A program made the translations under genes and the position numbers. From the NCBI GenBank assembly GCA_902793375.1, contig CADBDE010000007.1:62001-126000 (forward strand): a stretch of DNA of 64,000 nt. Reading direction: 5' to 3'. The notes beneath the pieces are model-generated. The model had not been told where the DNA came from and ran no database searches. It saw only the letters and a program-made list of their open reading frames with translations. The number at the start of each line of letters is the position of its first letter. The first letter of the stretch is position 1. Positions 8,398 through 18,097 of this stretch are shown here, piece after piece. The stretch comes from an uncultured Erysipelotrichaceae bacterium (GTDB taxonomy: Bacteria > Bacillota_I > Bacilli_A > RF39 > UBA660).

Positions 8398-10947
8398 TGT
8401 TCTTAATGCTTCAACTGGATCTTTCTTACTTGCTATATGTGCTGGTATTAATCCTCCAATTATAGTTAAAGTCATACTAACAACAATTAATATCAAAGCA
8501 TGAAGCGGATTTAATCTAGCTACATTAGAAAGTTCAGTTAAATCATATAATACTATATTAATTGGAATTGTTAATAATAATGCAATAATAATACCAATTA
8601 AACCTGATGCTAATCCAATAATAAATGTTTCTGCATTAAATACTCTTGTAATATCTTTCTTTCTTGCACCAAGTGCTCTTAGAATACCAATTTCTTTTGT
8701 TCTTTCAAGTACAGAAATATAAGTAATTATTCCAATCATTATTGAAGAAACTACTAGTGAAATTGATGAGAATCCTATTAGAACATAAGTAACTGCATCC
8801 ATAATTGAACCAGATAAAGCAACAATTGTATCAGCAAGATCTGTATATGTAACTCCTCCTGATTTGCTCTTTATTTCATTATTTTCAATAATATATTCAA
8901 CAGTATCAAAACTAATTGTTCCATTTAACATTCCATCTCTATAAGTTAAATTAACAAGCTTTGGTGATACCTCTTGAATAGTTTTATCAACGTTTCTTAA
9001 TCTATTATCATTATTACTATTAATATTATTAACCAAAAATTCAAGATAAGACTTAGCATGTGGTGTGATTTTTTCAATTATTTTATTATTGTATTCATCT
9101 AAATACTTAATAATTCTTTCTTTTGAATCAAAGTCTCTTGTATAAATACTAATTACAAATGGAGTTGCATCTCCACCAATCATTTGAAGAATATAATTTT
9201 TTGTATCTCTTCCTTCTGGTGTAGTTAAATCAAGTTTTTCACCTGTTAAAACGTTGTAATCAGCTTCTTTTTGTAGTTGAACAATACTAGATTTTTGATT
9301 TTCTTGTAACACATACTCTACCAAATCTTCAGTATATCCAATATTTGCCCCTTGTTGATAAAGTTTACTTTCTTCTTTTGCACGAATAATTCCAACAACT
9401 TTTAATGTAATTGCATCATTACTGTTATACATTCCATTAAAATCAAAATTTACTGTATAAACATTTCCAATAGGTTTATAGAAATCTTTGTTTAATATTA
9501 ATTTAAATTCTCTTCCTATTATTTCATCAAAAGGAACTTCATTTTGTGTTTCATCAAGTCCTAGGAAACTAATAAGTTTCTTATCTACCTTATTACTATT
9601 ATCAACTACTAAAACTAATTCTTCTTTGTTTTCAGGTAATTTTCCTTTTAAGACATCGTAATGTCTTTCAACAACTCCTTCACTATTCTTATCATATTTA
9701 AATGGAAGTGGTTGAAAATATGATGATGAATTAAGTGAAGACATGCTAGTTGATTGTAATGAAATAGTAGTAGGAATAACCGTTACGCGTCCACCAATTT
9801 TTCCTAAGACATTCATTGAAAGAAGTCTAACATTTGCAACTCCTAATACATCTTTAGGATCTATATTTTTTAAATAATTCATATATTCTTCAGAGAATTC
9901 ATTAGTATGTGTTAATTGATCAACAATAGCATCTCTTGGGAATACTACTTCTCTTTTTGTAAACTTATTTTCATCTTTTTTATTTGATAATGCTTGCATA
10001 TTTTCACTAGTTAAACTCATTGCTTCCTTAGAAATAAGAATTGGAAGTGATGATAGAGTTTGCTCTTCAAACTTATCTATTTGTTTATCAAACCCATTTG
10101 ATAGAGATAGGACTAAAGCAATTCCAATAATACCGATACTTGATGCAAATGCAGTAAGTATTGTTCTACCCTTCTTAGTTTTTATATTATTAAAAGATAA
10201 TTTTAAAGCAGTTAAAAAGTTCATTGATGTCTTCTTAATTTTATATTTTTCATCATTTTTTTCTTTTTCTGTAATTGGATTAGAATCATCAATTACTTCG
10301 CCATCTTTAAACTCAACTATTCTATTTGCATAAGAATATGCAAGTTCACTATTATGAGTAACCATAATAACTAATTTATCTTTTGCTATACTTTTTATAA
10401 GCTCCATTATTTGAACTGATGTTTTCGAATCTAAAGCTCCAGTTGGTTCATCCGCAAGAATTATATCAGGATCATTAACAAGTGCTCTTGCAATAGCTAC
10501 TCTTTGCATTTGTCCACCTGATAACTGATTAGGTTTTTTATGAGCATGTTCTTTTAATCCAACACGCTCTAATACTTCAAGTGCTTTTTTCTTTCTTTTT
10601 CTTGCACCAACTCCACTTAGAGTCATTGATATTTCAATATTTTCTAAAATTGAAAGGTGGGTAATCAAATTATAATTTTGGAACACAAAACCAATACAAT
10701 TGTTTCTATAAGCATCCCAATCTTTTTGATTATAATCCTTAGTAGAACTTCCATTGATTATTAAATCTCCTTTATCATAACGATCAAGTCCACCAACAAT
10801 GTTTAACATAGTAGTCTTTCCACTACCACTAGGACCTAAAATTGCAACAAACTCATTTTTTCTAAACTTTAAGTTAATTCCTTTTAAAGCATGTTGAGTA
10901 AATTCACCAGTTGTATAACTTTTACTTATTCCCTTTAATTCTAACAT
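8392..10947 (-). CDS. ABC transporter, fused ATPase and FtsX/MacB-type permease
   Basis: The 851-residue protein couples ATP hydrolysis to export or mechanotransmission at the membrane. Residues 1-235 are an ABC ATPase of the MacB/LolD class: Walker [10 protein letters not shown], signature QLSGGQMQR, Walker [12 protein letters not shown] and H-loop MVTHN. A membrane helix near 270 leads to a large extracytoplasmic domain (about 290-720). Three C-terminal helices with the FtsX signature follow ([20 protein letters not shown]). This four-helix architecture is found in peptide, antibiotic or lipoprotein-type efflux systems. No partner periplasmic-adaptor gene is adjacent. The ATG at 10947 follows AGGTGA by 5 bases; an in-frame GTG three codons earlier is that ribosome binding site itself. 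The substrate is not evident. Confidence 0.93.
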   Translation of the reverse strand: MLELKGISKSYTTGEFTQHALKGINLKFRKNEFVAILGPSGSGKTTMLNIVGGLDRYDKGDLIINGSSTKDYNQKDWDAYRNNCIGFVFQNYNLITHLSILENIEISMTLSGVGARKRKKKALEVLERVGLKEHAHKKPNQLSGGQMQRVAIARALVNDPDIILADEPTGALDSKTSVQIMELIKSIAKDKLVIMVTHNSELAYSYANRIVEFKDGEVIDDSNPITEKEKNDEKYKIKKTSMNFLTALKLSFNNIKTKKGRTILTAFASSIGIIGIALVLSLSNGFDKQIDKFEEQTLSSLPILISKEAMSLTSENMQALSNKKDENKFTKREVVFPRDAIVDQLTHTNEFSEEYMNYLKNIDPKDVLGVANVRLLSMNVLGKIGGRVTVIPTTISLQSTSMSSLNSSSYFQPLPFKYDKNSEGVVERHYDVLKGKLPENKEELVLVVDNSNKVDKKLISFLGLDETQNEVPFDEIIGREFKLILNKDFYKPIGNVYTVNFDFNGMYNSNDAITLKVVGIIRAKEESKLYQQGANIGYTEDLVEYVLQENQKSSIVQLQKEADYNVLTGEKLDLTTPEGRDTKNYILQMIGGDATPFVISIYTRDFDSKERIIKYLDEYNNKIIEKITPHAKSYLEFLVNNINSNNDNRLRNVDKTIQEVSPKLVNLTYRDGMLNGTISFDTVEYIIENNEIKSKSGGVTYTDLADTIVALSGSIMDAVTYVLIGFSSISLVVSSIMIGIITYISVLERTKEIGILRALGARKKDITRVFNAETFIIGLASGLIGIIIALLLTIPINIVLYDLTELSNVARLNPLHALILIVVSMTLTIIGGLIPAHIASKKDPVEALRTE

Positions 10948-11030
10948 TTTTATCACCTACAATTAAACTATTATGATTATATATTATTTCGTATACAAAG
11001 TAAATCTTTTTTTATAAGAATTCTTACTAA

Positions 11031-11204
11031 TTATTTATAAATAATCATAGCTGAAAAACAATATACTTGTTCTTCAGAAAACATAGAAGTTGAAACCTGA
11101 TATTTAATATCTATTACATCGATATTTTCTGCATTTTCTAAAAAATTATTAATATCTTCTTCTAAATCTTTTTCATGGGATTCATCAAATATAATTACTT
11201 TCAT
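11031..11204 (-). CDS. Cse60-like small protein (DUF2758)
   Basis: The 57-residue protein MKVIIFDESHEKDLEEDINN has the charged helix, then VIDIKYQVS and a C-terminal strand FSAMIIYK. This is the layout of the Cse60/DUF2758 family, first noted in Bacillus as a sporulation-expressed gene. Its molecular function is unknown. GGTGAT lies 5 bases before the ATG. A perfect -35 hexamer TTGACA (11252-11247) sits upstream, so it seems to be transcribed on its own. It lies between the ABC exporter and rfbB. The family call is from memory of the motif and is moderate. Confidence 0.72.
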   Translation of the reverse strand: MKVIIFDESHEKDLEEDINNFLENAENIDVIDIKYQVSTSMFSEEQVYCFSAMIIYK

Positions 11205-11223
11205 AATATCACCATGATAATAA

Positions 11224-11252
11224 TATATGATTACTTTTGAAAAACTTGTCAA
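11224..11252 (-). promoter_or_regulatory. Predicted promoter of the Cse60-like gene
   Basis: TTGACA at 11252-11247 is followed after 17 bases by CATATA (11229-11224), or after 19 bases by TATATT (11227-11222). The -35 is perfect; the -10 choice is ambiguous. Confidence 0.55.
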
Positions 11253-11266
11253 TATTTAGTAATAAA

Positions 11267-11290
11267 AAAAGAAGATTAAAATCTTCTATT
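11267..11290 (-). terminator. Intrinsic terminator of the rhamnose operon
   Basis: AGAAGATTTTAATCTTCT followed by seven T residues on the minus strand, directly at the end of rfbB. Confidence 0.85.
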
Positions 11291-12308
11291 CTTTATACGC
11301 TTTTTTATACTCTCCAGATAAAATATTATCTATCCATTCTTGATTGTTTACATACCAATCTATTGTTTCTTTAATACCTTTTTCAAAAGTATATGTTCTT
11401 TTCCATCCAAGTTCTTTTTCAACTTTTGAAGAGTCAATTGCATATCTTAAATCGTGTCCTTTTCTATCCTCAACAAAAGTTATTAAATCTTCACTTTTAC
11501 CGACTTGTTTAAGAATTGTTTTAACTATAGTTAAATTATTTCTTTCTGAGTGACCTCCTAAGTTATATACCTCTCCATTTTTTCCTTTTCTAACTATTAA
11601 GTCTACTCCAACATTATGGTCATGTACATGAATCCAGTCTCTTACATTTTCTCCAGTTCCATATACTGGTAACTTTTCATTTTTTAATGCTTTAGATACC
11701 ATTAATGGAATCAATTTTTCTGGGAATTGATATGGTCCATAGTTATTCGAACATCTACTTATTGTTACTGGCATATTAAATGTTCTAGCATATGCCATTA
11801 CGAAAAGGTCAGCACTTGCTTTTGATGATGAATATGGGCTTGATGTATGAAGTGGAGTTTCTTCTGTAAATAATAAATCTGGTCTATCAAGTGGTAAATC
11901 TCCATATACTTCATCAGTTGATACTTGGTGATATCTAACTATATTTTTTCCTTCTTCATCTCTAAGCATTTTAAAAGCATTTAATAAATTCATCGTCCCA
12001 AGTATATTTGTTTCAGCAAATACATTTGGATTCTTAATAGAATTATCAACATGTGATTCAGCAGCAAAGTTAATTACAATATCAAATTTTTCTTTCTTAA
12101 ATAAATCATAAAGAGCATCTTTATCTCTTATATCCATTTTAATAAATTTATAGTTCTTTTTTCCTTCTAACATTTTAATATTATTATAGTTTCCTGCATA
12201 AGTTAATGCATCTAAACAAACAAAAGTATCTTTTGGATATTTATCTACAACGTAATGTAAATAGTTACTTCCAATAAATCCTGCTCCACCTGTTATTAAA
12301 AACTTCAT
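11286..12308 (-). CDS. rfbB: dTDP-glucose 4,6-dehydratase
   Basis: The 340-residue enzyme converts dTDP-glucose to dTDP-4-keto-6-deoxyglucose, the second step of dTDP-L-rhamnose synthesis. It has the NAD-binding start MKFLITGGAGFIGSNY, the active-site segment HQVSTDEVYGD, the YSSSKASADL catalytic Tyr/Lys motif near residue 157 and SRCSNNYGPYQFPEKLIPLM. The length is normal. It is the last gene of the operon rfbA, rfbC-D, rfbB, lying 8 bases after the rfbC-D stop. A terminator follows immediately. Confidence 0.97.
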   Translation of the reverse strand: MKFLITGGAGFIGSNYLHYVVDKYPKDTFVCLDALTYAGNYNNIKMLEGKKNYKFIKMDIRDKDALYDLFKKEKFDIVINFAAESHVDNSIKNPNVFAETNILGTMNLLNAFKMLRDEEGKNIVRYHQVSTDEVYGDLPLDRPDLLFTEETPLHTSSPYSSSKASADLFVMAYARTFNMPVTISRCSNNYGPYQFPEKLIPLMVSKALKNEKLPVYGTGENVRDWIHVHDHNVGVDLIVRKGKNGEVYNLGGHSERNNLTIVKTILKQVGKSEDLITFVEDRKGHDLRYAIDSSKVEKELGWKRTYTFEKGIKETIDWYVNNQEWIDNILSGEYKKAYKE

Positions 12309-12316
12309 AAACTATC

Positions 12317-13771
12317 CTACTTTCTTTTTAATATTTTTGCTTTTTCTAATTCTTTACAATATCTATCTGTTGCATATTGCCAAGTTGGTAACAACTCAAA
12401 ACCTGCTTCTTGTAATTTAGTTTTATCAAGTTTGGAATTTCTTGGACGATATGCAACTTTACTCATATCTTTTCCTTCATAATACTTTTCAGTTGATACA
12501 GGAATAATTTCAGTTTCTTTATTATTAGATTCCATAATGTATTTAGCAAATTCTGCCCAAGAACAATATCCTTCATTATTAACATTATATGTTCCATATT
12601 TATTTGTAGTAGACATTTCTACTAATAGTTTAGATAAGTCTACAGTATATGTAGGAGATCCTACTTGATCATCAACAACTGTAAGTTGTTTATGATTGTC
12701 AGAAAGTTTCAACATAGTTTTGATAAAGTTATTTCCATTTATACCAAATACCCATGATATTCTTGTTATAAAGTGATTAGGATTTCTTCTTACTTCTTCT
12801 TCTCCTTTGTATTTAGTAGTTCCATAAACACTTTTTGGATTTGGAGTATCTTCTTCAGTATATAATCCTTCTTTTTCTCCATCAAATACATAATCAGTAG
12901 ACATGTATACTATTTTTGCACCTACTTCTATTGAAGCATCAACAATATTTTTTGTGCCTTCAATATTTATTTTTTCACAAAGTTCTTTAGCTTCTGTTTC
13001 TGCTTTATCAACTGCAGTCCAAGCAGCGCAATGGAAAATAACGTCAGGATTATATTCTTTAATATAATTCATTACTTGTTCTCTATTTGTTATATCTAAC
13101 TCATCAATAGATGGAGCATAAATATCATATTCTCCTCTATCATGTAACTCTCTTACTAAATCATGGCCTAATTGACCAGTTATACCAGTAATGAAAAATT
13201 TCTTTGGTTTTCTTGTAAATTCAACATCACATTCTTTTAATGTGCATCTATCTTTATCTTTTGCAGATAACACAGGTTCTTTAATATCATATTTTTTAAA
13301 TATTTCATCCCAGTTAATTTTTAATTCTGGATCATTCCAAAGTATTCCACCTTCTAAACGAGGCATATACTTATTATCTACATAATACTCAAATAAAGTA
13401 TCATCTTTCAAAGATATAAATCCATGAGCAAATCCACGTGGTACATATAACATTCTTCCATTTTCAGGTGTTAGTTCAACACTTGTCCATTTCCCATAAG
13501 TTTCAGAATCTTTTCTTATATCTACTACTACATCAAGAACTGCCCCTCTATGGCATCTTACTACTTTAGCTTGACAATAAGGATCTTTTTGAAAATGTAA
13601 TCCTCTTACTATTCCTTTTCCACTTTTAGAATTACTAACTTGATATATTTCATTAAATCCAAGTTCCTTTAATTGTTCTTTAGTAACTGATTCGAAGTAT
13701 CCTCTTTCATCTCCAAATCTTTGTGGTTCTAATATATAACAATCTAATAAATTAGTTTCTGTTTTTTTCAT
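12317..13771 (-). CDS. rfbC/rfbD: Fused dTDP-4-dehydrorhamnose 3,5-epimerase and dTDP-4-dehydrorhamnose reductase
   Basis: One 484-residue polypeptide carries the last two steps of dTDP-L-rhamnose synthesis. Residues 1-185 are RmlC: ERGYFESV, GIVRGLHFQ with the catalytic His, VDIRKDSETYGKW and VPRGFAHGF. Residues 190-484 are RmlD: FITGITGQLGHDLV for NAD(P), VIFHCAAWTAVDKAE, YMSTDYVFDG and the Tyr/Lys pair in YGTTKYKGE. The ATG at 13771 lies 20 bases inside rfbA, and its ribosome binding site (AAGGAG) is within rfbA, implying coupled translation. The fusion would channel the 4-keto intermediate. Such fusions occur in other Firmicutes, so this is uncommon but not unique. Confidence 0.95.
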   Translation of the reverse strand: MKKTETNLLDCYILEPQRFGDERGYFESVTKEQLKELGFNEIYQVSNSKSGKGIVRGLHFQKDPYCQAKVVRCHRGAVLDVVVDIRKDSETYGKWTSVELTPENGRMLYVPRGFAHGFISLKDDTLFEYYVDNKYMPRLEGGILWNDPELKINWDEIFKKYDIKEPVLSAKDKDRCTLKECDVEFTRKPKKFFITGITGQLGHDLVRELHDRGEYDIYAPSIDELDITNREQVMNYIKEYNPDVIFHCAAWTAVDKAETEAKELCEKINIEGTKNIVDASIEVGAKIVYMSTDYVFDGEKEGLYTEEDTPNPKSVYGTTKYKGEEEVRRNPNHFITRISWVFGINGNNFIKTMLKLSDNHKQLTVVDDQVGSPTYTVDLSKLLVEMSTTNKYGTYNVNNEGYCSWAEFAKYIMESNNKETEIIPVSTEKYYEGKDMSKVAYRPRNSKLDKTKLQEAGFELLPTWQYATDRYCKELEKAKILKRK

Positions 13772-14867
13772 TCTTAATCTCCTTCTCTGCTACTTTCATT
13801 AAATAGTTACCATAAGAATTTTTATTTAAAAGTATTGCTCTTTTTGATAATTTATCTAATGTTAACCAACCATTTGTATATCCAATTATTTCAGGGCAAC
13901 AAATAACTATATCTTTATTTTTCTCTATTGTTCTAATCATACTTGATGCTTCAAGTAATGATTCAAAAGTACCTGTATCAAACCAAGTATAACCTTCACC
14001 TAAAATACTTGCTTTTAATTTATTCTCTTTTAAATACATATCATTTAAAGTTGTTATTTCAAGTTCACCTCTTGCAGATGGTTTAACTTGCTTAGCTTTT
14101 TTAGAAACACCTTTTGGATAAAAATACAATCCAGTAATTGCATAATCACTTTTTGGATTTTTAGGTTTTTCCTCAACTGATAAAACATTATTATATTGAT
14201 CAATTTCCATAATACCAAATCTTTCAGGATCTTTAACCTGATATCCAAAAATAGTAGCATATCCATCTTCAGCATTTCTTACAGCTTTAGCAAGTTCTTT
14301 TTCTAATCCATTACCATAATAAATATTGTCTCCCAAAACCATTGCACATGGATTATCTCCAATGAAATCTTCACCCAAGATAAAGGCTTGAGCAAGTCCA
14401 TCAGGAGAAGGTTGAATAATATATGAAATATTAATACCAAATTGTTCTCCACTACCTAATAATCTTATAAAACCTTGTTGATCTTCTCTAGTAGTAATTA
14501 CAAGAATATCTTTAATACCTGCTTGCATTAACACTGATAGTGGATAAAAAATCATAGGTTTATCATATACAGGTAATAATTGTTTACTAGTTGCTTCAGT
14601 TATTGGATATAATCTTGTTCCTGTTCCTCCTGCTAATATAATACCTTTAATATTTGAATTATTTTCAGGTTTCATTAAATCATCTAAAGAGACGTTATAA
14701 TAGTTTTCAAATTGTTTTAGCTCATCTGCTCTTATCTTTCTAGTACCTTTTTCAATCTTTATAATTGCATCTCTTCCAATATTTAATGCTTTTCCTACTT
14801 CTTCTTGTGTTACATTTTTACTTTCCCTTATACTTTTAAGTAAATTTCCAACATTTTTTGTTTCCAT
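13752..14867 (-). CDS. rfbA: Glucose-1-phosphate thymidylyltransferase with N-terminal XRE-type HTH domain
   Basis: The 371-residue protein has two parts. Residues 7-61 are a Cro/C1-type helix-turn-helix (LLKSIRESKNVTQEEVGKAL then IGRDAIIKIEKGTRKI). From residue 73 a full RmlA enzyme follows (IKGIILAGGTGTRLYPIT, SKQLLPVYDKPMI, MVLGDNIYYG, EEKPKNPKSDYAITGLYFY). RmlA makes dTDP-glucose and is feedback-inhibited by dTDP-rhamnose in known enzymes. The ATG at 14867 follows GAGGT; an in-frame GTG four codons earlier is part of that site. The palindrome at 14896-14920 lies over the promoter. The fusion may therefore let the first enzyme of the pathway repress its own operon in response to sugar-nucleotide state; this is inference. 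Confidence 0.95.
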   Translation of the reverse strand: METKNVGNLLKSIRESKNVTQEEVGKALNIGRDAIIKIEKGTRKIRADELKQFENYYNVSLDDLMKPENNSNIKGIILAGGTGTRLYPITEATSKQLLPVYDKPMIFYPLSVLMQAGIKDILVITTREDQQGFIRLLGSGEQFGINISYIIQPSPDGLAQAFILGEDFIGDNPCAMVLGDNIYYGNGLEKELAKAVRNAEDGYATIFGYQVKDPERFGIMEIDQYNNVLSVEEKPKNPKSDYAITGLYFYPKGVSKKAKQVKPSARGELEITTLNDMYLKENKLKASILGEGYTWFDTGTFESLLEASSMIRTIEKNKDIVICCPEIIGYTNGWLTLDKLSKRAILLNKNSYGNYLMKVAEKEIKNEKNRN

Positions 14868-14885
14868 AATATACCTCACAGGTTT

Positions 14886-14914
14886 ATAATAGCAAAAAAT
14901 GTTGCATTTTGCAA
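14886..14914 (-). promoter_or_regulatory. Predicted promoter of the rfbA-rfbCD-rfbB operon
   Basis: TTGCAA (14914-14909), a spacer of exactly 17 bases and TATTAT (14891-14886) lie just upstream of the rfbA ribosome binding site. The -35 element and most of the spacer are inside the palindrome at 14896-14920. Confidence 0.65.
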
Positions 14915-14920
14915 CATTTT
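14896..14920. promoter_or_regulatory. 25-bp palindrome: candidate operator for HTH-RmlA and/or terminator
   Basis: Arms AAAATGTTGCA and TGCAACATTTT are perfectly complementary around a three-base centre. On the minus strand the hairpin is followed by T residues, so it can terminate the upstream glycosyltransferase gene (stop at 14919). It also covers the -35 region of the predicted rfbA promoter, where a repressor such as the HTH domain of RfbA could bind. Both roles are compatible. Confidence 0.6.
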
Positions 14921-16265
14921 ATTTATAAAATTCTTTATCTATTATTTTTTTTAATCTAATAGCTTCATTTTCAATTGTTTTACTTTTAACATCAAACAAA
15001 TGCATTTCTTTAGCATTTATGTTGTCTTTACTTGTAATTGATATATCATATTCTTTAGAGACATTTTTTATTGAATATAATCCAAATAAACGATTATTAT
15101 CTTTTTTCTTATTGATTACTTCTTCCTCATCGTTAAAATACAAGTCACAAACATATTGGTTCTTAACAAGAAAATCTGAAATATCCATAACAATATCGAT
15201 ATTTTTACACTCATTTATTGAGCAATTAAATATCCATTTTATTTTTGGTACCAACATTTTTCTATACTTTCTTTTAGTCTCATCACTCAACAAATTAATT
15301 ATATTTTCATATCTAATTTGTTGTCGATATAATTGTTCACTATTTAAAACAAAATTATCTCTAATTTCTTTTTGAATCATCAATAATTCTTTTATTTCTA
15401 ATTCTCTTGATGCTGAAATAGATGTAGAATTACTGTGCTTTCTAAAATAATTTAAACTCTTTGAAGTATACGCAATTTTTCCTGTTTTCAATATTGAATA
15501 ATAAGTAAACCAATCCCCACTCATTTTATATTTTTTGGCATTTTCTAAAATATCAATAATTCTTTTTGGATTATTATTTCTAAAAATAACCGCAGAAACA
15601 TTTACTATCGTGTTCATAATAGATAATGCTTCTTTGATTTCTTCTTCACCTGTTTTTACATAACTATTATTCCATCTAACATCGCTTATAATAAAGTTCC
15701 AATCACGACATGAAGTGTTTTGAATAACATTATTCTCATTTATTCTCATACTCTCACAATATGATATAACTACTTCTTTATCATCAAAAGGTTTAATAAC
15801 ATTTTCTAAAAATTTTGGATTACAACTGTCATCTGCCTCAGCAATCCATACAAAATCACCTGTAGCATTTTCAAATCCTTTTTGCCACTGACTAAATACA
15901 GATCCACTATTCTTTTTATTTTCAATTAGTTTTATATTAATATCTTTATTATTATCTATTATTTCTTTTATTAAAGTAACACTATTATCTGTTGAACAAT
16001 CATCCAATATTAATATTTCATGAATTGGATATGTTTGAAACAAAACTGAATCAATTCTCTCTTTCAAATATTTTTCATAATTATAGTTTGGTATGATAAC
16101 AGATACTTTCTTAGGATTATTAATATTTAACTTGGAATATTTCTTCTTATAAATATTAATTCTTTTATTACGTTTATTTGTATATTTTTTATAATAGTGT
16201 TTATCTCTATATCTATTATAAATAAATTTTGGTGTAATTTTTAATACCATTTTTTTTATAATCAT
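14919..16265 (-). CDS. Family 2 glycosyltransferase
   Basis: The 448-residue protein starts with a basic segment. A GT2 domain follows from about residue 60 (VSVIIPNYNYEKYLKERIDS), with nucleotide-binding ILILDDCSTDNS and the acidic site WIAEADDSC. The C-terminal 200 residues are helical and charged, without a recognised family. The start at 16265 follows GGAGG by 6 bases. It lies upstream of the rfb operon and downstream of the acyltransferase gene on the same strand. It probably transfers rhamnose or heptose onto a surface glycan, but the sequence does not show which. Confidence 0.88.
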   Translation of the reverse strand: MIIKKMVLKITPKFIYNRYRDKHYYKKYTNKRNKRINIYKKKYSKLNINNPKKVSVIIPNYNYEKYLKERIDSVLFQTYPIHEILILDDCSTDNSVTLIKEIIDNNKDINIKLIENKKNSGSVFSQWQKGFENATGDFVWIAEADDSCNPKFLENVIKPFDDKEVVISYCESMRINENNVIQNTSCRDWNFIISDVRWNNSYVKTGEEEIKEALSIMNTIVNVSAVIFRNNNPKRIIDILENAKKYKMSGDWFTYYSILKTGKIAYTSKSLNYFRKHSNSTSISASRELEIKELLMIQKEIRDNFVLNSEQLYRQQIRYENIINLLSDETKRKYRKMLVPKIKWIFNCSINECKNIDIVMDISDFLVKNQYVCDLYFNDEEEVINKKKDNNRLFGLYSIKNVSKEYDISITSKDNINAKEMHLFDVKSKTIENEAIRLKKIIDKEFYK

Positions 16266-16339
16266 TATATTCCTCCTACTTACATCTATCATTAAAACAA
16301 TTATAATACTTCATTTATTCTTATAATAAACAAATATTA

Positions 16340-17419
16340 TTAAACATGATTCTTTGTTTTTTTCTTTATTATATTAATTAATTTAAATGCAAAATATGGG
16401 ATTAAAACTCCAAAAGAAATATATAATGGCCATGCCTTTTCATAAGCATATGGAAACCTACTATAATCATTTAAAATAGCAGTATTATTTATCAATAATG
16501 GAATATTTATTGATAAATCAATTAATTTAAAAACTAACAAATGAAAAGCCATTATCTCAAATGAATAAGAACCAATATCACTAATTATTTTTGACAAATG
16601 AACTAGTTTAGATATTATTTTTGATAAATATAAGCTAAGGTAAATACCACATACTCCACAAATAAAAAACAATAAAATATTACTAACTACATTATTAGCT
16701 AAATCAACTGATAAAAGTTGATTATTCATTATATAATACAACGCAATCACTGACAACGCGAAAACAAATATGTTTAAAAGTTTTAAAAAATCTTTTATAC
16801 CATTTCTTAATAAAAAACCAAGTGTATAAAAAGGAATTACAAGGAAAGCAATTTGCATATTATATGCTAAAACGCAACCTTTATTTACCAAATACACACC
16901 AACTCCACCTAATAAAAATGTAGAAATAAATAAACAAGCATATTTAAAATATTTATTATTTAAATATTTATTAATATAAAACAACATAAAAGAGAATATA
17001 ATTGATGATGCTAAATAAACAGGTACAAACCACAATGCACCAGCCATACTCTCTTGTCCCATAAAGATAAATGTATTAATTGTGTTAATGACAAAATCTA
17101 CAAAACGAAAATGCTCTACTCCACTTATTATTCCAATATGTAAGAAAAGATTATGAAAATATAATATTAATAGACTATACTTTACATATTTCGTCCAATT
17201 TGATTTAAATCTAGATACAAAAAAATCCCAAGGTTTTTCTAAGTATTTTTCTTTTGTATATAAGTATCCTCCTACAAAAAAGAACAATGGTAAGTGAAAC
17301 AAATAAACAAATTTCGATAAGTTGGGATTACAATGTCCCATTACTATAAAAACAATACCAATACCTTTAAAAATATTCCAAAACAGTTTATTATCTACAT
17401 CTTTAGTATTATTTCTCAT
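16340..17419 (-). CDS. Membrane acyltransferase, acyltransferase-3 (OafA/WecH-like) family
   Basis: The 359-residue protein has about ten hydrophobic segments. It opens with the family motif in FWNIFKGIGIVFIVMGHCNP (the conserved His of the acyltransferase-3 family in the first helix), followed by FVYLFHLPLFFFVGGYLY. Such proteins O-acetylate or otherwise acylate cell-surface sugars using cytoplasmic acyl-CoA. GAGGTG precedes the chosen ATG at 17419. The gene directly follows gmhA (11 bases), consistent with decoration of a heptose/rhamnose glycan. Confidence 0.88.
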   Translation of the reverse strand: MRNNTKDVDNKLFWNIFKGIGIVFIVMGHCNPNLSKFVYLFHLPLFFFVGGYLYTKEKYLEKPWDFFVSRFKSNWTKYVKYSLLILYFHNLFLHIGIISGVEHFRFVDFVINTINTFIFMGQESMAGALWFVPVYLASSIIFSFMLFYINKYLNNKYFKYACLFISTFLLGGVGVYLVNKGCVLAYNMQIAFLVIPFYTLGFLLRNGIKDFLKLLNIFVFALSVIALYYIMNNQLLSVDLANNVVSNILLFFICGVCGIYLSLYLSKIISKLVHLSKIISDIGSYSFEIMAFHLLVFKLIDLSINIPLLINNTAILNDYSRFPYAYEKAWPLYISFGVLIPYFAFKLINIIKKKTKNHV

Positions 17420-17430
17420 TAATGACACCT

Positions 17431-18084
17431 CTAATTGCCAAAAAAGTACTCTTCAAGCATTAAACAAATACAATGATAAACAGGCAAATGGAGTTCTTGA
17501 ACTTTAAAAGTTTCAGTTTCTGGTACTTTAATACATATATCAGAAATCATTGACAACTTACTATTTTTTTCCCCTGTTAACCCAATTACTTTCATCCCTT
17601 TTGCTTTAGCAGTAACCGATGCATAAATAATATTTTTACTATTTCCGCTTGTAGAAATTGCTAAAAAGACATCATTTTTATTACCAAACCCATTTACTTG
17701 CTGTGCAAAACACAATAATGGTTCGCAATCATTCATATAAGCAGTCGAAAGAGCAAAATGCCCATCTAAAGCAATTGCTGGTAATGTTCCTTGAAGATTC
17801 TCAGATAATACTTTTCCAAGTTCATCATCTTCTTTAATTAAATTATTTTTAAATGCTTCATCTAATTTTCTTGGTATTTTAAAAGATTTCATTAGTTCAC
17901 CAACAATATGTTCTGAATCTGCTGCTGATCCGCCATTACCAGCAATGAGTAGTTTTCCACCATTCTCATAGCACTTTTTTAATGTCAAAAAAGCATTTTG
18001 AATATCTTGTTTACAAATAAGTAAACTAGGATATCTTTCAATTAATTCATCAATGTATTTTGAACTGCACTTTTTTTTATCCAT
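17431..18084 (-). CDS. gmhA: Sedoheptulose-7-phosphate isomerase
   Basis: The 217-residue SIS-fold enzyme converts sedoheptulose 7-phosphate to D-glycero-D-manno-heptose 7-phosphate. Diagnostic segments are LLIAGNGGSAADSEHIVGEL, FLAISTSGNSKNI and a C-terminal VQELHLPVYHCICLMLEEYF holding the active-site Glu and His. AAGGAG lies upstream of the ATG. It is the third gene of a heptose cassette (hddA, hddC-gmhB, gmhA), with a 13-base gap to the fused gene. Confidence 0.95.
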   Translation of the reverse strand: MDKKKCSSKYIDELIERYPSLLICKQDIQNAFLTLKKCYENGGKLLIAGNGGSAADSEHIVGELMKSFKIPRKLDEAFKNNLIKEDDELGKVLSENLQGTLPAIALDGHFALSTAYMNDCEPLLCFAQQVNGFGNKNDVFLAISTSGNSKNIIYASVTAKAKGMKVIGLTGEKNSKLSMISDICIKVPETETFKVQELHLPVYHCICLMLEEYFFGN

Positions 18085-18097
18085 TTTTTAACACTCC

